Shown here piece by piece: positions 9,641-19,151 of a stretch of 21,389 nt of DNA (its first letter is position 1; each line of letters starts with the position of its first letter). Both the position numbers and the translations under genes were made by a program. The notes beneath the pieces were generated by a model. The model was not told where the DNA came from, searched no databases, and saw nothing but the letters and a program-made list of their open reading frames with translations. Source of the DNA: Chara braunii (Eukaryota; Streptophyta; Charophyceae; Charales; Characeae); assembly GCA_003427395.1 (NCBI GenBank), contig BFEA01000126.1, forward strand, positions 2,358,023 through 2,379,411. Reading direction: 5' to 3'.

Positions 9641-9756
9641 GGCTCCTTATCTGGGCGATTCTTCCCACCCACCCTCCCCAACTATGTTGTTGCCACCTCT
9701 CGCCCTACCTTCTCTACCTGTCTCCGGGTACCCCCTGCGGCCGCATTGGTGAGTTG

Positions 9757-9889
9757 CCACGTCAGCAGACTACGTCTGCAGGCCATGTCAGCAGACTATG
9801 TCAGCAGGCCACGTCAGCAGGACACATCAGCAGGCCATGTCAGCCGACACCAGTGCCACGTCAGCAGCAGGGAATACCACGTCAGCAGG
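9757..9889 (+). repeat. 13/26-bp tandem array, CCACGTCAGCAG core
   Basis: About ten degenerate 13-bp units of CCAYGTCAGCAGR lie in the gag leader. CC-starts at 9757, 9783, 9809 and 9835 are spaced 26 bp; those at 9856 and 9877 are spaced 21 bp. Because 13 is not a multiple of 3 and gag begins downstream at 9932, the array is probably untranslated. Intact units carry CACGTCA, a core bound by plant bZIP factors; several units show CATGTCA, the product expected from CpG deamination. Confidence 0.85.
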
Positions 9890-9931
9890 CCCCGAGCTTG
9901 GTCTATGCTGTTGCGTTCACAAACAGTTGTC

Positions 9932-11448
9932 ATGGACCAGAGGTCCGGAGAAGCAGACGAGGCCTATCACGCCCGGATGCTGGCCTGGAGTACTGAAACA
10001 AAGAAACGGGCAGATGACGCAGCAGCAGCAGCGAAAAAGAAGGCAGAGGAAGCCGAGCCAGCACGGCTGCTGGCACTTGAACAACAGCGCCAGCATGACG
10101 AGGCAGCATCAAAGGCTGCCGATGAAGAAAGAATTCAACGTCGTGAGAAGATATTTAGTGGAGAGCAGACTTTGCTCACACTGGCAGAGGAATGGCGGAC
10201 CGAGGCCGAGAATGGCAAAATGGAGGATAGCGAAAACAAGATCTCTCTCCTCGTCTCCATCTCTCCTACTCTCCCATCTCACGGACCTCCTGGCGACATG
10301 CATTACACAGCAGGAGGACATCCACAGCCTCGAAGACTCGCTAGCTCAAGTCCAAGGCCGCCTCTGGCAGCTGGAGCAGCGACCTGTTGCCGCCCCCGAT
10401 GCAAGCTCTTCCAACACCTCCGATCGCCTCGAAGCATTGGAGATGGGACGTCAGCTCCGTCAAGGACGGCGTGCAGTTACAGCAGACCGCAACGCAACAG
10501 TTGGAACAGCGGATCTGCACTGCCGCCAACCACTCGAGTTCAGAACCGTGCGAGACAGCTCCAAAGTTCGACGGGTAGGAGATCTTCTGCGACTCGATGA
10601 AGACAGACCCGATATCATGGTTCCGTAAGTTCGAGCTCACGCTACAACTACACTACGTCAAGGAACACAAGCACCACGCGTACTTGTACTCCCGGTCGGG
10701 GGGCGCGTGCCAGGCATGGTTGGACAATCTCTTGTCCAAGTACGGAGTAGTAGCTGGCGACTTGCACACCAAGATCAGCTGGGATGATCTGAAGGCGGCG
10801 TGGCACAAGCGGTTCCAAGGCGAGCCGCCGGAGATCAAGGCTATGGACAAGCTCATGGTCTTCGAACAAGGCAAGCTGCCGAGTACAGACTGGATTGCCG
10901 AGTACCAACGCTTGACATCAGTCCCAGACATCCAGATGGGCTTCAAAGCCATCCGCCACTATTTCATCTCAAGGTCCGGTCCTGCATTAAGCAATGCCCT
11001 GACTCATGTCGAGGACACCTTGACGACAACGGCGGAACTCCTTGACAAGGCCGCATAGATTATCATCACGAACAAGGAGGCCAAGAACCTGCGTTCGTCT
11101 GCGCCAGGCCCGAGCAGAGACCAGCATCGCCCAAGAGTGGTCGTGGTCGCGGCAGCAACGCCGTTTGACAAAACTAGCAAGGCCGTGTCTGCCAATGAAG
11201 GGGATAGACTCGTAGCCGCCCGGGAAGGTGGCCGCCCCGACAGAGGCCGAGGACACCGCAAGACGAAGACACACACCGCATCTAGCCCCGGGCCCGGCGC
11301 AGCAGCTCCAGCCCTATGGTCCCAATATGGCATCTCCGAGCAAGCATTCAAAGCGCGCATGAGATTCCACTATTACCTTTGGTGCAACAGCGATCTCCAT
11401 GAGACACTGGCCTGCCCATTGAAAGGCAAGGGCAAACAAGGAAACTGA
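9932..11448 (+). pseudogene. gag: gypsy gag (capsid-nucleocapsid), frameshifted
   Basis: The likely start is ATG 9932, after the tandem array. The first 100 residues form an Ala/Lys/Glu/Gln-rich coiled coil. The frame must shift +1 twice: around 10235-10270, and at the GGG of 10444-10446. The capsid-like region (about 10597-11055; Trp-rich, with a SWFRKFE-type start typical of retrotransposon gag) is open except for a TAG at 10576-10578, and another TAG at 11056-11058 precedes the basic nucleocapsid. The C-terminal zinc knuckle should be C-X2-C-X4-H-X4-C; Cys 11383, His 11398 and Cys 11413 are present, but the first position (11374-11376) is Tyr, a likely TGC-to-TAC change. Gag ends at TGA 11446-11448. 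Pol lies in the -1 frame and is open across that stop, as in many gypsy elements that use -1 frameshifting. Confidence 0.88.
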
Positions 11449-12118
11449 GCACCGCCGAGAGTGACTCGACGACACTCTCGACGCCGTCGGAACCGGTCTC
11501 TTCGCGAGTGACCGGCCTTCATTCTGAGGCGCATACGGAAGTCGATAGTCCTCCTTTTCTATATTCTTTTGAGGACTATGCTGCCCTGCTCGTTCCTACG
11601 ATGGGTACTCAAGGTCAAGGACAAGACGTGTGTGCGGCATCTTCTCCATCCGGCAGCGGCGACTTATCGTCTTCAAGTGGTTCTTCACGGGATTCGGCGC
11701 GCGAGTTCAACATAGAGGTATTGGACCCGCTCACGTCCGAGGACTTTGCATGGCTTCCTCTCCCGACCACGGGCTGCTTGTCGGGACCGCAATGCGCAAC
11801 ACTATGCGCACATCTCCACACATACTTATCTTTCTATGCACCACCAACTTCGTCGACGGATGACGAAGTCCCGGTGGGGGACATCCTTGCGTATGTTACC
11901 AAGGTGGCCGGCGAGTTTCGCACGCAGCGGTACGATGACAACAACGCACCGCTCATGTATGTCCGCATACAAGTTGGGCAAGCGTCCTGCAGTGCTTTGC
12001 TGGATAGCGGCGCGTCTCACAACTTCATGAGCCAAGCCTTTATGCAAAAGGCTGGCCTTGGTGCACAAGTTCGGAGGAGGCCGTACCGGTTTATTCCGCA
12101 CCTCATGCATGCGAACCG
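11449..12118 (+). pseudogene. pol: gypsy pol, aspartic protease region
   Basis: The pol frame is open through the gag stop. A Ser/Thr/Asp-rich linker is followed by the protease active site LLDSGASHNF, Asp at about 12003, the retroviral-type D-S/T-G triad that would cleave the Gag-Pol polyprotein. Between about 12062 and 12080 the frame changes, and only about 50 residues separate DSGA from the ILGMPWL block (12154 on), where this family usually has about 70. A deletion with frameshift in the protease flap/substrate region is therefore likely. In its own frame the ORF ends at TGA 12120-12122. Confidence 0.82.
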
Positions 12119-12523
12119 GTGACGTTCGATATTCTCGACACGGACTTCGACATTATTCTAGGAATGCCTTGGCTTGCAAGTGCGGATCACACGGTCAACT
12201 TCCACCGGCGGACGGCCAAATCATTTCGGGCGACTTGTGCTTACGAGCAGCCCGAGGAGATCGGCCTATGTTTCCTACGGACCGTCGCGGTAGCCAACTC
12301 TTCACCCACGCACTTGTCTTCGGACCCCCGGGTGGTGCGGTTGCTCGACGAGTTCGCCGACATCTTCGAGTCACCTACCGGTGTGGTGCCGGATCGGCCG
12401 ATCTCTCACGAGATCATTCTTGAGGCCGGTGTCGTGCCGCCAAAAGGTTGCATCTATCGGATGAGCGAGGAAGAGCTTGAGGTCCTCCGCGCACAACTCG
12501 ACGACTTGTTGACCAAGGGCTGA
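12074..12523 (+). pseudogene. pol: gypsy pol, end of protease and linker to RT
   Basis: The frame two bases on from the protease start reads the second half of the protease (ILGMPWL, matching the conserved ILGM-D/P-WL that closes the aspartic protease fold), then an acidic linker with LLDEFADIFE, the usual entry to gypsy RT, and ends at TGA 12521-12523. The codon is followed in frame by IRPSSSPYGAPV, the conserved start of RT, where Trp normally precedes Ile-Arg-Pro-Ser. The stop is thus probably a TGG-to-TGA change. Confidence 0.88.
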
Positions 12524-13567
12524 ATCCGCCCTAGTAGCTCCCCATATGGAGCACCAGTTCTCTTCGTCCGGAAGAGGAACAAGGATCTACGATTGTGTAT
12601 CGACTACTCCAAGCTCAACGTGCAAACCGTCAAGAATGCGGGGCCTCTTCCTCGTATATACGATCTTCTTGAGCGATTGGGCGGCGCAAAGTATTTTTCT
12701 AAGTTGGATTTGAAATCAAGATATCATCAAATCTCAATTTGGCCGAATGATCGCTACAAATCCGCGTTCAAGACGCGGTATGGGCATTTTGAGTGGGTGG
12801 TCATGCCTTTTGGCCTCACCAACACCCCGGCGACCTTTCAAGCGGCAATGACCAACGAGTTTCGTGCAATGTTGGACCGGTTCGTGCTGGTCTACTTAGA
12901 CGATATTCTTGTCTATAGCCGGGCATTGGAGGATCATCTTGGGCATCTTCGACGAGTGTTGGAGACGCTCCGCCGCGCCAAGTACAAGGCCAACCACAAC
13001 AAGTGCGAATTTGTCCGGCAAGAGCTGGAATACTTGGGCCATTTTGTCACACCAGAGGGCATCAGTCCGCTACCGGACAAGATTCAAGCCATCCAAGAGT
13101 GGTCGGAGCCTCGGAACGTCACGGATGTTCGTTCGTTCCTTGGCCTCGCCGGCTACTACCATCGTTTTATCAAAGGCTACTCGAAGATCGCGGCCCACTT
13201 GACCAAGCTTCAATGTGAGGATCGACCGTTTGACTTCGGAGATGAGGCGCGGGAATCATTTCTGGCTCTCAAAGCTGCGCTATTGTCTGCGGAGGTCTTC
13301 CGGATATACGACCCGCTTTTGCCTACGTGCGTCACTACGGATGCGTTAGGCTATGGCATTGGTGCAGTCCTCGAGCAACATGATGGTGTGGACTTGCACC
13401 CGGTCGAGTATTTCAGCAAGAAAGTGCCCGTCGTGCATTCCATTGACGATGCACGCAAGAAGGAGCTCCTCGCCTTCGTCCACGCGCTCAAGCGGTGGTG
13501 GCACTTCCTCCTTGGTCGAAGCCAATTCCGATGGGTAACGAACAACAATCCGTTGGGTCTTCTATAA
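12524..13567 (+). pseudogene. pol: gypsy pol, reverse transcriptase and RNase H
   Basis: RT follows in the same frame. Counting from Met 12593: LRLCIDY at the start, FSKLDLKS with motif A Asp, then Arg43 where the family nearly always has Gly (SGYHQI; GGA-to-AGA likely), MPFGLTNTPATFQ, and YLDD 101-104 with both catalytic Asp intact. The connection and RNase H follow: first catalytic Asp250 (TTDALGYGIGAVL), the Glu-bearing KKELLA helix, then Asn317 in TNNNPL, where TD-NPL is expected (GAC-to-AAC likely). A TAA at 13565-13567 results from a +1 shift at the GGG of 13555-13557; the next frame continues RNase H. The enzyme would copy element RNA into cDNA and remove the RNA, but RNase H has lost a key acid. 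Confidence 0.93.
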
Positions 13568-15254
13568 GACCCAAGACACCGTCAACAGCACCATCGCTCG
13601 ATGGATGACTTTCATCGACCAGTTCGACTTCTTTCCCGATCACATTCCCGGGAAGTCGAACCGTTTTGCGGATACTCTTTCACGGCGTCCGGATCATTGT
13701 ACCGCGGTCTACTCAACCTTCGAGATCGACGATGACCTGCGGAACAACTTCATCCGCGGCTACCAAGCCGACCCCGAGTTCCGCGACAAGTACGCGAATT
13801 GCTCCTCTCCTAATCCGGCGCCTTCTCACTACCGGATCCAAGAGGGGTACTTACTTGTCCACACGGGGGGGAAGGACCTTCTTTGCGTACCGAGTGATCC
13901 TCACTTGCGTACACGGCTTCTTGGCGAGTTCCACGATGCTCCCGCCACCGGACACTTTGGAGTCAATCTCACGATTGGCCGACTTCACGAGCGATTTTGG
14001 TGGCCCGGCCTTCTCGGCGACGTCACACGCTATTGTGAGTCATGCGAGGTTTGTCGACGCTGCAAATCTCGCAACCATCGTCCGTACGGCGAGATACGAC
14101 CATTACCGGTCCCGTTGAGGCGAAGGGAAGCGATTGCCATGGACATTACCGGCCCGTTCCCCAGGCACAAGACCAGAGTGGATGGGATTCTCACGGTGGT
14201 CGACCGACTCACCAAGTTCGCCATGTTTTTGCCTTGTCGCTATCATGCCAAGGCACCGGAGTTGGCCGAGGTTCTCTACGTCGGTTGGATTCAAACCAAG
14301 GGTTACCCCAAGGAAATCGTCTGCAACCGCGACACTCGGTTCATGTCCGATTTTTGGTTGGCGCTCATCAAGCGATGGGGCTCATCTCTCAAGCCCAGTT
14401 CAGCTCGCCACCCTCAGACCGATGGCCAAACAGAGAGGGCGCACCAGACCGCACACGTTCTCCTTCGCACTCTCATTTGTCTTGACGAGAAGGACTGGGT
14501 TGAGCGGCTGCCGGATGTCGAGTTGGGCTACAACTCTTCCATCCACCCGACTATCGGGATGTCGCCCTTCGAGTTCGAGCATGCCTCGCCGGTCACTTCA
14601 CCATTGGACACTATCACTCCACGAACGGCCGAGAGCGACGACCATCTTCTTTTCTTGCGTCGGATGCAAGAACTTCTTGTCAAGGCACGCGATCAGATGG
14701 CTAAGACGCAGCAACGCATGAGCCAGCAGGCCAATCCCCAGCGTCTTCCTTGCCCATTCCGCGTCGGCGATCTCGTTTGGGTCTCCGCCGCGGAATTCAG
14801 CCTTGAACAAGACATCTCTCACAAGCTCCTCCCGAAATGGATGGGGCCTTGGCCGATCGTAGCACCCACTGGGGACGCACCCGAGGGACCTTCCTTCACG
14901 ATTCAAGTGCCCGCCCACTTGCCCGTCTACCCAGTCTTTCATTGCTCCAAGTTGGCTCTTTACACGCCAGCGGAACATGACGNTTTTCCCGGGAGACGTT
15001 CGCAAGACCCACCCTCTATGGACGGTTTTCAGGAGGTCGGCGACATCATCTCCCAGCGACGCTACGGCAACAGGCCAATCGAGTATTTGGTGCATTTTGC
15101 ATATTGCACACACTGAGCTGACCATTGGTTGACCCGTGCGGAACTTCAAGCAACATCTCCAGACGTTCTCGCACGCGAACGCAAGATGCAAGGCGCCGCG
15201 CCCGCGTCTAGGTTCCGCCTTCAGATCGTCAGCTTCGCCCTCGCCCCGGCTTGA
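13568..15254 (+). pseudogene. pol: gypsy pol, integrase with C-terminal chromodomain
   Basis: Numbered from Met 13605. RNase H tail (DFFPDHIPGKSNRFADTLSRR), then the HHCC zinc domain His110, His117, Cys147, Cys150. The catalytic core has Asp180 (MDITGP), Asn241 (in CNRDTRF) and Glu277 (QTDGQTER). Residues 241 and 277 are separated by exactly 35, so Asn241 sits where the second Asp of D,D(35)E belongs; GAC-to-AAC inactivation is likely. A GPF/GPY-like block (WMGPWPI) is present near 14839. The chromodomain follows: EVGDIISQRRYGNRPIEYLVHF, then TGA 15114-15116 (probably from CGA), then in frame ADHWLTRAEL to the natural TGA 15252-15254. Chromodomains steer integration to modified histones. One N lies at 14983. 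Confidence 0.93.
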
Positions 15255-15260
15255 CTTCAT

Positions 15261-15273
15261 AAGGAGGGGGGGG
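15261..15273 (+). other. Polypurine tract for plus-strand priming
   Basis: An A/G-only run (AAGGA followed by eight G) lies directly against the TGTTACATG start of the 3' LTR. This is the normal position of the PPT, which survives RNase H and primes plus-strand synthesis. Confidence 0.9.
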
Positions 15274-15335
15274 TGTTACATGCTGCGCCTGCACACGAGG
15301 GTCATTTTCCAGGCCCTGCGTCCCTCAGGTTGAAA

Positions 15336-15441
15336 GCCTGAAATTCAGGCCAAAAGCCCGAAAACCAGGGCCTACAGGCCCCGTGTCTGTTCAGCCCGAA
15401 AGCCTGAAAAACAGGGGCCTACAGTCCCTGTGTCGTTTCAG
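15336..15441 (+). repeat. LTR U3 palindrome and about 40-bp direct repeat
   Basis: GCCTGAA-A-TTCAGGC (15336-15350) is a perfect palindrome with one central base. Two adjacent copies of an about 40-bp unit (about 15355-15394 and 15401-15441) share GCCYGAAAA, GGGCCTACAG and CCYGTGTC. These repeats are candidate enhancer units of the LTR. Confidence 0.75.
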
Positions 15442-15542
15442 ACTAAAAATGGCAATAGCCTTTTTAGCCTGAAACGAAGGGCCATTTTCGGTCGTTCATC
15501 AGAACAACCGGCCCTGAAACTCAGGCACCGAACCAGGGTTTC

Positions 15543-15570
15543 GGGAACAGGCTATTCTTAGCCTGTTCCC
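15543..15570 (+). other. Perfect 12-bp hairpin in the LTR
   Basis: GGGAACAGGCTA (15543-15554) and TAGCCTGTTCCC (15559-15570) pair without mismatch around a TTCT tetraloop. Confidence 0.85.
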
Positions 15571-16578
15571 ACGACAGCCTCAGCAGAGGCTGCAGCTCCA
15601 GCCCCTGGCACACTTCGGCATTGGCAAGAGCAACCTCCTCGGCCTGGCTCGCCCTTCAGGCAGTCAGGAGGCAGGCCGAGGTAGTACATAGGGACTTCCC
15701 ATGCACTTCGCGGGGAGGCAGGAGGCAGTAGTCTTCAGGATTCGGCAGCAGCACTCTGGAGGGAGCGCTGCAGGAGTAGTAGTAGCGTAAGCCTTAGTCT
15801 TCAGCGCTGGGCGCAGTACGTAGCTGTAGTCTCCAGCGCTGGGCGCCATAGCTAGGATAGCACTAGAGAGAGAGAGAGATTGGGCGGAGGCCAGAGGTAC
15901 CTACCTGCAGCGCCGTTGCCCCAGCTTCGTCTTCGAGGTACCTGCAGCACAGCGCCGACTTCACACGTTAGTACCTGGCTCGTAACAGAGAGAGAGTTCT
16001 TCTTCTTCCTCTTCTCAGTCCACCATCTCCCTCTCACCCTCTCATCATCTGACTTCACTGCATCAGCAGACTACGAGAGAAAAGAGAGAGAGATTGGTGA
16101 CATTGGATCCAGACTCGACTTTTGGGCTTCAGACATTGCAACGAGGGATTATTCGGGACTTGTGACAAAGACTCGGTGTTGACGACATTCCCATCTCTCC
16201 CTGTCCTCTTCGTCTGATCCCCTCCTCTTCGTCTGTGTATGTCTGGACCTGGCGCTTCCTTCCTGTGTACAGCGCCAGGCTCCTTCACACTTTGTGATGG
16301 ACACGATGTATGTTTGGTCTGCGTTCAAACATTGATTGGGCTAGTCATTAGCATTCTAGCATTCTGCTTCGCTATCTGATACTACGTGAATGAGGTTAGT
16401 CCCGGTCAGTTCATGACTTGTATCTAAGTCTTCCACTGCGCTCTTCAGCACCATTTTGTATGTATCGGAATGCACATTGCTTGTTGAGATCTACTTGCAC
16501 TGCATTGTCCATTCAGTCCTTTTTATCACATTGCGGATCCTCGGTTATTATGTACATCGCCCATCTGGGCATGTAACA

Positions 16579-17467
16579 AGGATGACAGCTTCAAAAAAGG
16601 GGGGGGGACGAAAGAAAAAAGAGAGGAGGACGAAGAAGTAAACCGGTGGAGACATTCTCACACCAATAAAAGGCAGGCTACCTGCTCCAGCTGCGGACAC
16701 ACTCCCAACTAATTTTCCCTTATGTGTGCCTAGGTGGAACGCTCTACGTCCTCCAGTACACAGGAGCAAAGATTTTGTCTGGAATGTGTCTGTAGGTGGC
16801 ACCCCAATACATTTGGTACTCATGGGACTTGCAGGGTTTGCCACCATGGGACTCACAGCTCCTCCCACCTCGGCCGAGGACTTGCAGCAGCACACTACAG
16901 GGGAGTACAGAAAACGTCCACTGGAAGCAAACCCTGCAAGCCCCAGGTGCAATTCCACTCTCCGCAGTTAACGACTGCGGAGCCCAGCCAACTGACCGGG
17001 AGTCTAAGGTCCCTGCAGACAGATAGTGGGTTACTTTCTGCCTGGGGTTACAACCCTTTCTGGCGTTACAACTTAGTAACCTGGGGGTCCCAAGTAACTG
17101 CAGAGTCCAAACAGTCATGGTGACAGGAACATGGCCGCCAATCCCTGGCTCATTGGCCCAATCAAGAAGACTCACTGAGTAGCCAAGGTCTAGGACCATT
17201 GGTGCCATTGTCGGCCCAGTGGCCGGGTGAGAAGGGCCATGAAGGTTCTGGGCAACAACTCCCAACTCACATGTGGGTTGGGGTGCTTGGTCTCGGACAA
17301 TGCTCATTGGATTGCTTAGCCAATTGCTCATTGGGTTGAGCTGCTTGGTCCCAGATGGTGCTTGCCTGCTTGCCTGCTTGCGTAGTCCCGCCTGTTGACA
17401 TTGCTGGATGCCAGGCTTCACTGCAACTTCCTGGGGGCACATGAGACATGTTGGTCGTATGTAGTAG
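16579..17467. other. Non-coding, foldback-rich stretch
   Basis: No gene is recognised. It starts with an A6G9 purine run (16595-16609). Inverted repeats: CTTGCAGGGTTTGC (16828-16841) with its exact complement at 16927-16940, and CTCCGCAGT/ACTGCGGAG (16960-16982, five-base loop). A cluster of GTTAC/GTAAC words follows at 17026-17097, and TGCTTGCC units at about 17359-17382. Confidence 0.6.
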
Positions 17468-17531
17468 GCAGCTGGTGTTGCATGCAGCTGGTGTCACACG
17501 CAGCTGGTGTCGCACGCAGCTGGTATGGCAT
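17468..17531. repeat. Tandem repeat, four 16-bp units
   Basis: Four successive copies of GCAGCTGGTGTCGCAC and close variants start at 17468, 17484, 17500 and 17516. Each carries the CAGCTG palindrome. Confidence 0.9.
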
Positions 17532-18950
17532 GGCAACCGTGGGAGTAGCAGAGTGCCCAAACGAAGACAACGGACGATACATTACTAAGAAATTAGAAAT
17601 CCTGTGAGTTTACGATGATTCTCATGACCGAGGAGAGAAGGTCGGACTGGACGACGAATTGGAGAAGCAGAAAGCGAGGGGGAAGGAGAAGAAAAAAAGG
17701 GCATCCGGCACAAGACCCTCACCTGGCACGCACACGAGTACCATGAGAGGGCAACAGACTTGCAGCTGGTTGTGGAGTACAGCGACGGCAAATGTCTTTA
17801 TCTGTAGAGATTGCCCCGAGGCTCTCCAGTTGGAACCAAACTTGAAGCCGTCAAGGAGACATGCTGCTGTTGTTGAGAGTGAGAAGTAAGCAGTAAAAAA
17901 GACAAAGAAAAAGGGTTAGACGAGGCGAGCAGCGAACAGGAGAAAGAGCGAAGAGTAGAGCAGCAAGAGAGGACAGAAAAGGGGGCGAGAGAAAAGGTGC
18001 AATCAGACTCGTTCTCATTCACGCTTTTCATGCATGTAAACAGCAGCACAGCAAACTGGCGACATGTGCCCACTCAAAACTCAGAGATATGGCTTCCAGA
18101 TACGAGTTCACTTCGAGCTGGCTATGGCGACTCAGCGCCGAAACAACTCACTGTTCACACACACTGGATCACCCTGGATATCCCACACGTGTCACTCTGA
18201 ACACTCGCACATACACACACACACACTTCACACTAACTACAGCTATGGCAGCTATGGCTGCCTCTACCCTATCGCTATACTAAGCTCCTTCTTTCTCACC
18301 CACTGCGTCCTCCGGGCTCACTGCAGACCTCCTAGCACAAGTCGCTGTGGCAGTGCTTCCGCATGGCTCACGCAGGAATGAATGAATGGCTGGGAGCTGC
18401 CTCTTGATTTATTACTTCTGCAGGTCGTTGGTCTGGCCCATTTCCCTTGCCCGAAGTGCACACAGTCCCGTGCGGTACTTGCTGGACTGACTGGGGACTG
18501 GGACTGTTGACTCAGCAGGGTAGACTTCTACCACTTGCCCACTTGCCTCACCACTCAACCACTTGCCTCTGCTTAAACGTGGGCAACTTCGAAAGGCCAC
18601 TACTGGGACCTTCCGGAAGGCCGTAGACTTGGCCTTTCGTGACTGTAGCAGCTACGATTCTGACCCTTCTGGACTGTAGCAGCTACGACCTTGACCTTTC
18701 GAGGAAACTACAGCTACGGTGTCTAGACCTGACTAGGACTCCTATCCGACAGGTCTACAGATCGAACCCATGCTACCTATGAACTCTACTACAACCTATC
18801 AGCTGTTTCAAATACACAGGTCGCGGGTTCAACTCTATGGGCTCTCCTCTTCCCTCCCCTCCTTTGAAACGGTTTTCACCTTTTAGCAGTAGCAGATGCA
18901 GTACCCAGGGTTCGATCCCTAGACCCCAACCTTACCTGTGTACAGTACCC
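17532..18950. other. Non-coding stretch with short repeats
   Basis: No gene is recognised; open frames are short and lack domains. Contents: purine-rich tract 17650-17705 and 17880-17998, a CA microsatellite at about 18206-18226, a perfect palindrome CCTTCCGGAAGG at 18609-18620, and two exact copies of GACTGTAGCAGCTACGA (18641-18657 and 18672-18688, period 31). Confidence 0.6.
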
Positions 18951-18970
18951 CAAGAGGAGGGGAGAAGACT

Positions 18971-19020
18971 GGAGAGGAGAGGAGAGGAGAGGAGAGGAGA
19001 GGAGAGGAGAGGAGAGGAGA
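18971..19020. repeat. (GGAGA)10 microsatellite
   Basis: Ten uninterrupted GGAGA units. A related (GAAGA)n run lies at about 19121-19151. Both inflate Arg/Glu-rich open frames that should not be taken as genes. Confidence 0.95.
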
Positions 19021-19151
19021 AGAGAACTGAGCTGGAGAAGAAAAAGAGGAGAGGAAACATACAGAACAGAAGACGGGAAGAGCAAAGATTGATGGTGGAG
19101 AAGATGGATCGTCGCCAAGCAAAGAGAAGAGAAGAGAAGAGAAGAGAAGAG

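Larger units (their letters stand above)
9640..16578 (+). mobile_element. Ty3/gypsy LTR retrotransposon (chromovirus), inactive, 5' LTR not found
   Basis: The order gag, protease, RT, RNase H, integrase, chromodomain, polypurine tract, 3' LTR is that of the chromovirus lineage of Metaviridae-like plant retrotransposons. The 3' LTR is clear (15274-16578), but nothing resembling it lies upstream of gag, and no primer-binding site of the TGGTATCAGAGC type is visible. The left end is therefore truncated, rearranged or misassembled, and the start given here is approximate (somewhere in 9248-9756). Coding capacity is destroyed by at least four frameshifts, several stops and active-site changes. Confidence 0.88.
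15274..16578 (+). repeat. 3' long terminal repeat of the gypsy element (1305 bp)
   Basis: It starts TGTTACATG right after the PPT and ends CATGTAACA, a perfect 9-bp terminal inverted repeat with the canonical TG...CA ends. It would carry U3 promoter, transcription start and polyadenylation signals. The first 300 bp are packed with GCCTGAAA/TTTCAGGC words and palindromes; 15796-15814 and 15828-15846 are near-identical 19-bp copies; a GA microsatellite lies at 15865-15879. The 5 bp after the LTR (AGGAT) would be the target duplication, but its partner cannot be checked because the 5' LTR is missing. Confidence 0.93.

Noticed and set aside
9757-9889. CRISPR-like array
   Set aside because: Units are 13 bp, contiguous and degenerate with no spacers.
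16579-16610. A6G9 run as a second polypurine tract
   Set aside because: No LTR start follows it and no coding sequence precedes it except the finished LTR.
16744-17442. 232-codon open frame on the minus strand
   Set aside because: No domain is recognised, it covers foldback and short tandem repeats, and it looks like chance in GC-moderate non-coding DNA.
18907-18920. tRNA-like T-arm or B-box (GGGTTCGATCCC)
   Set aside because: No matching A-box at proper distance and no cloverleaf arms; the similar GGGTTCAACTC at about 18826 also lacks pairing.
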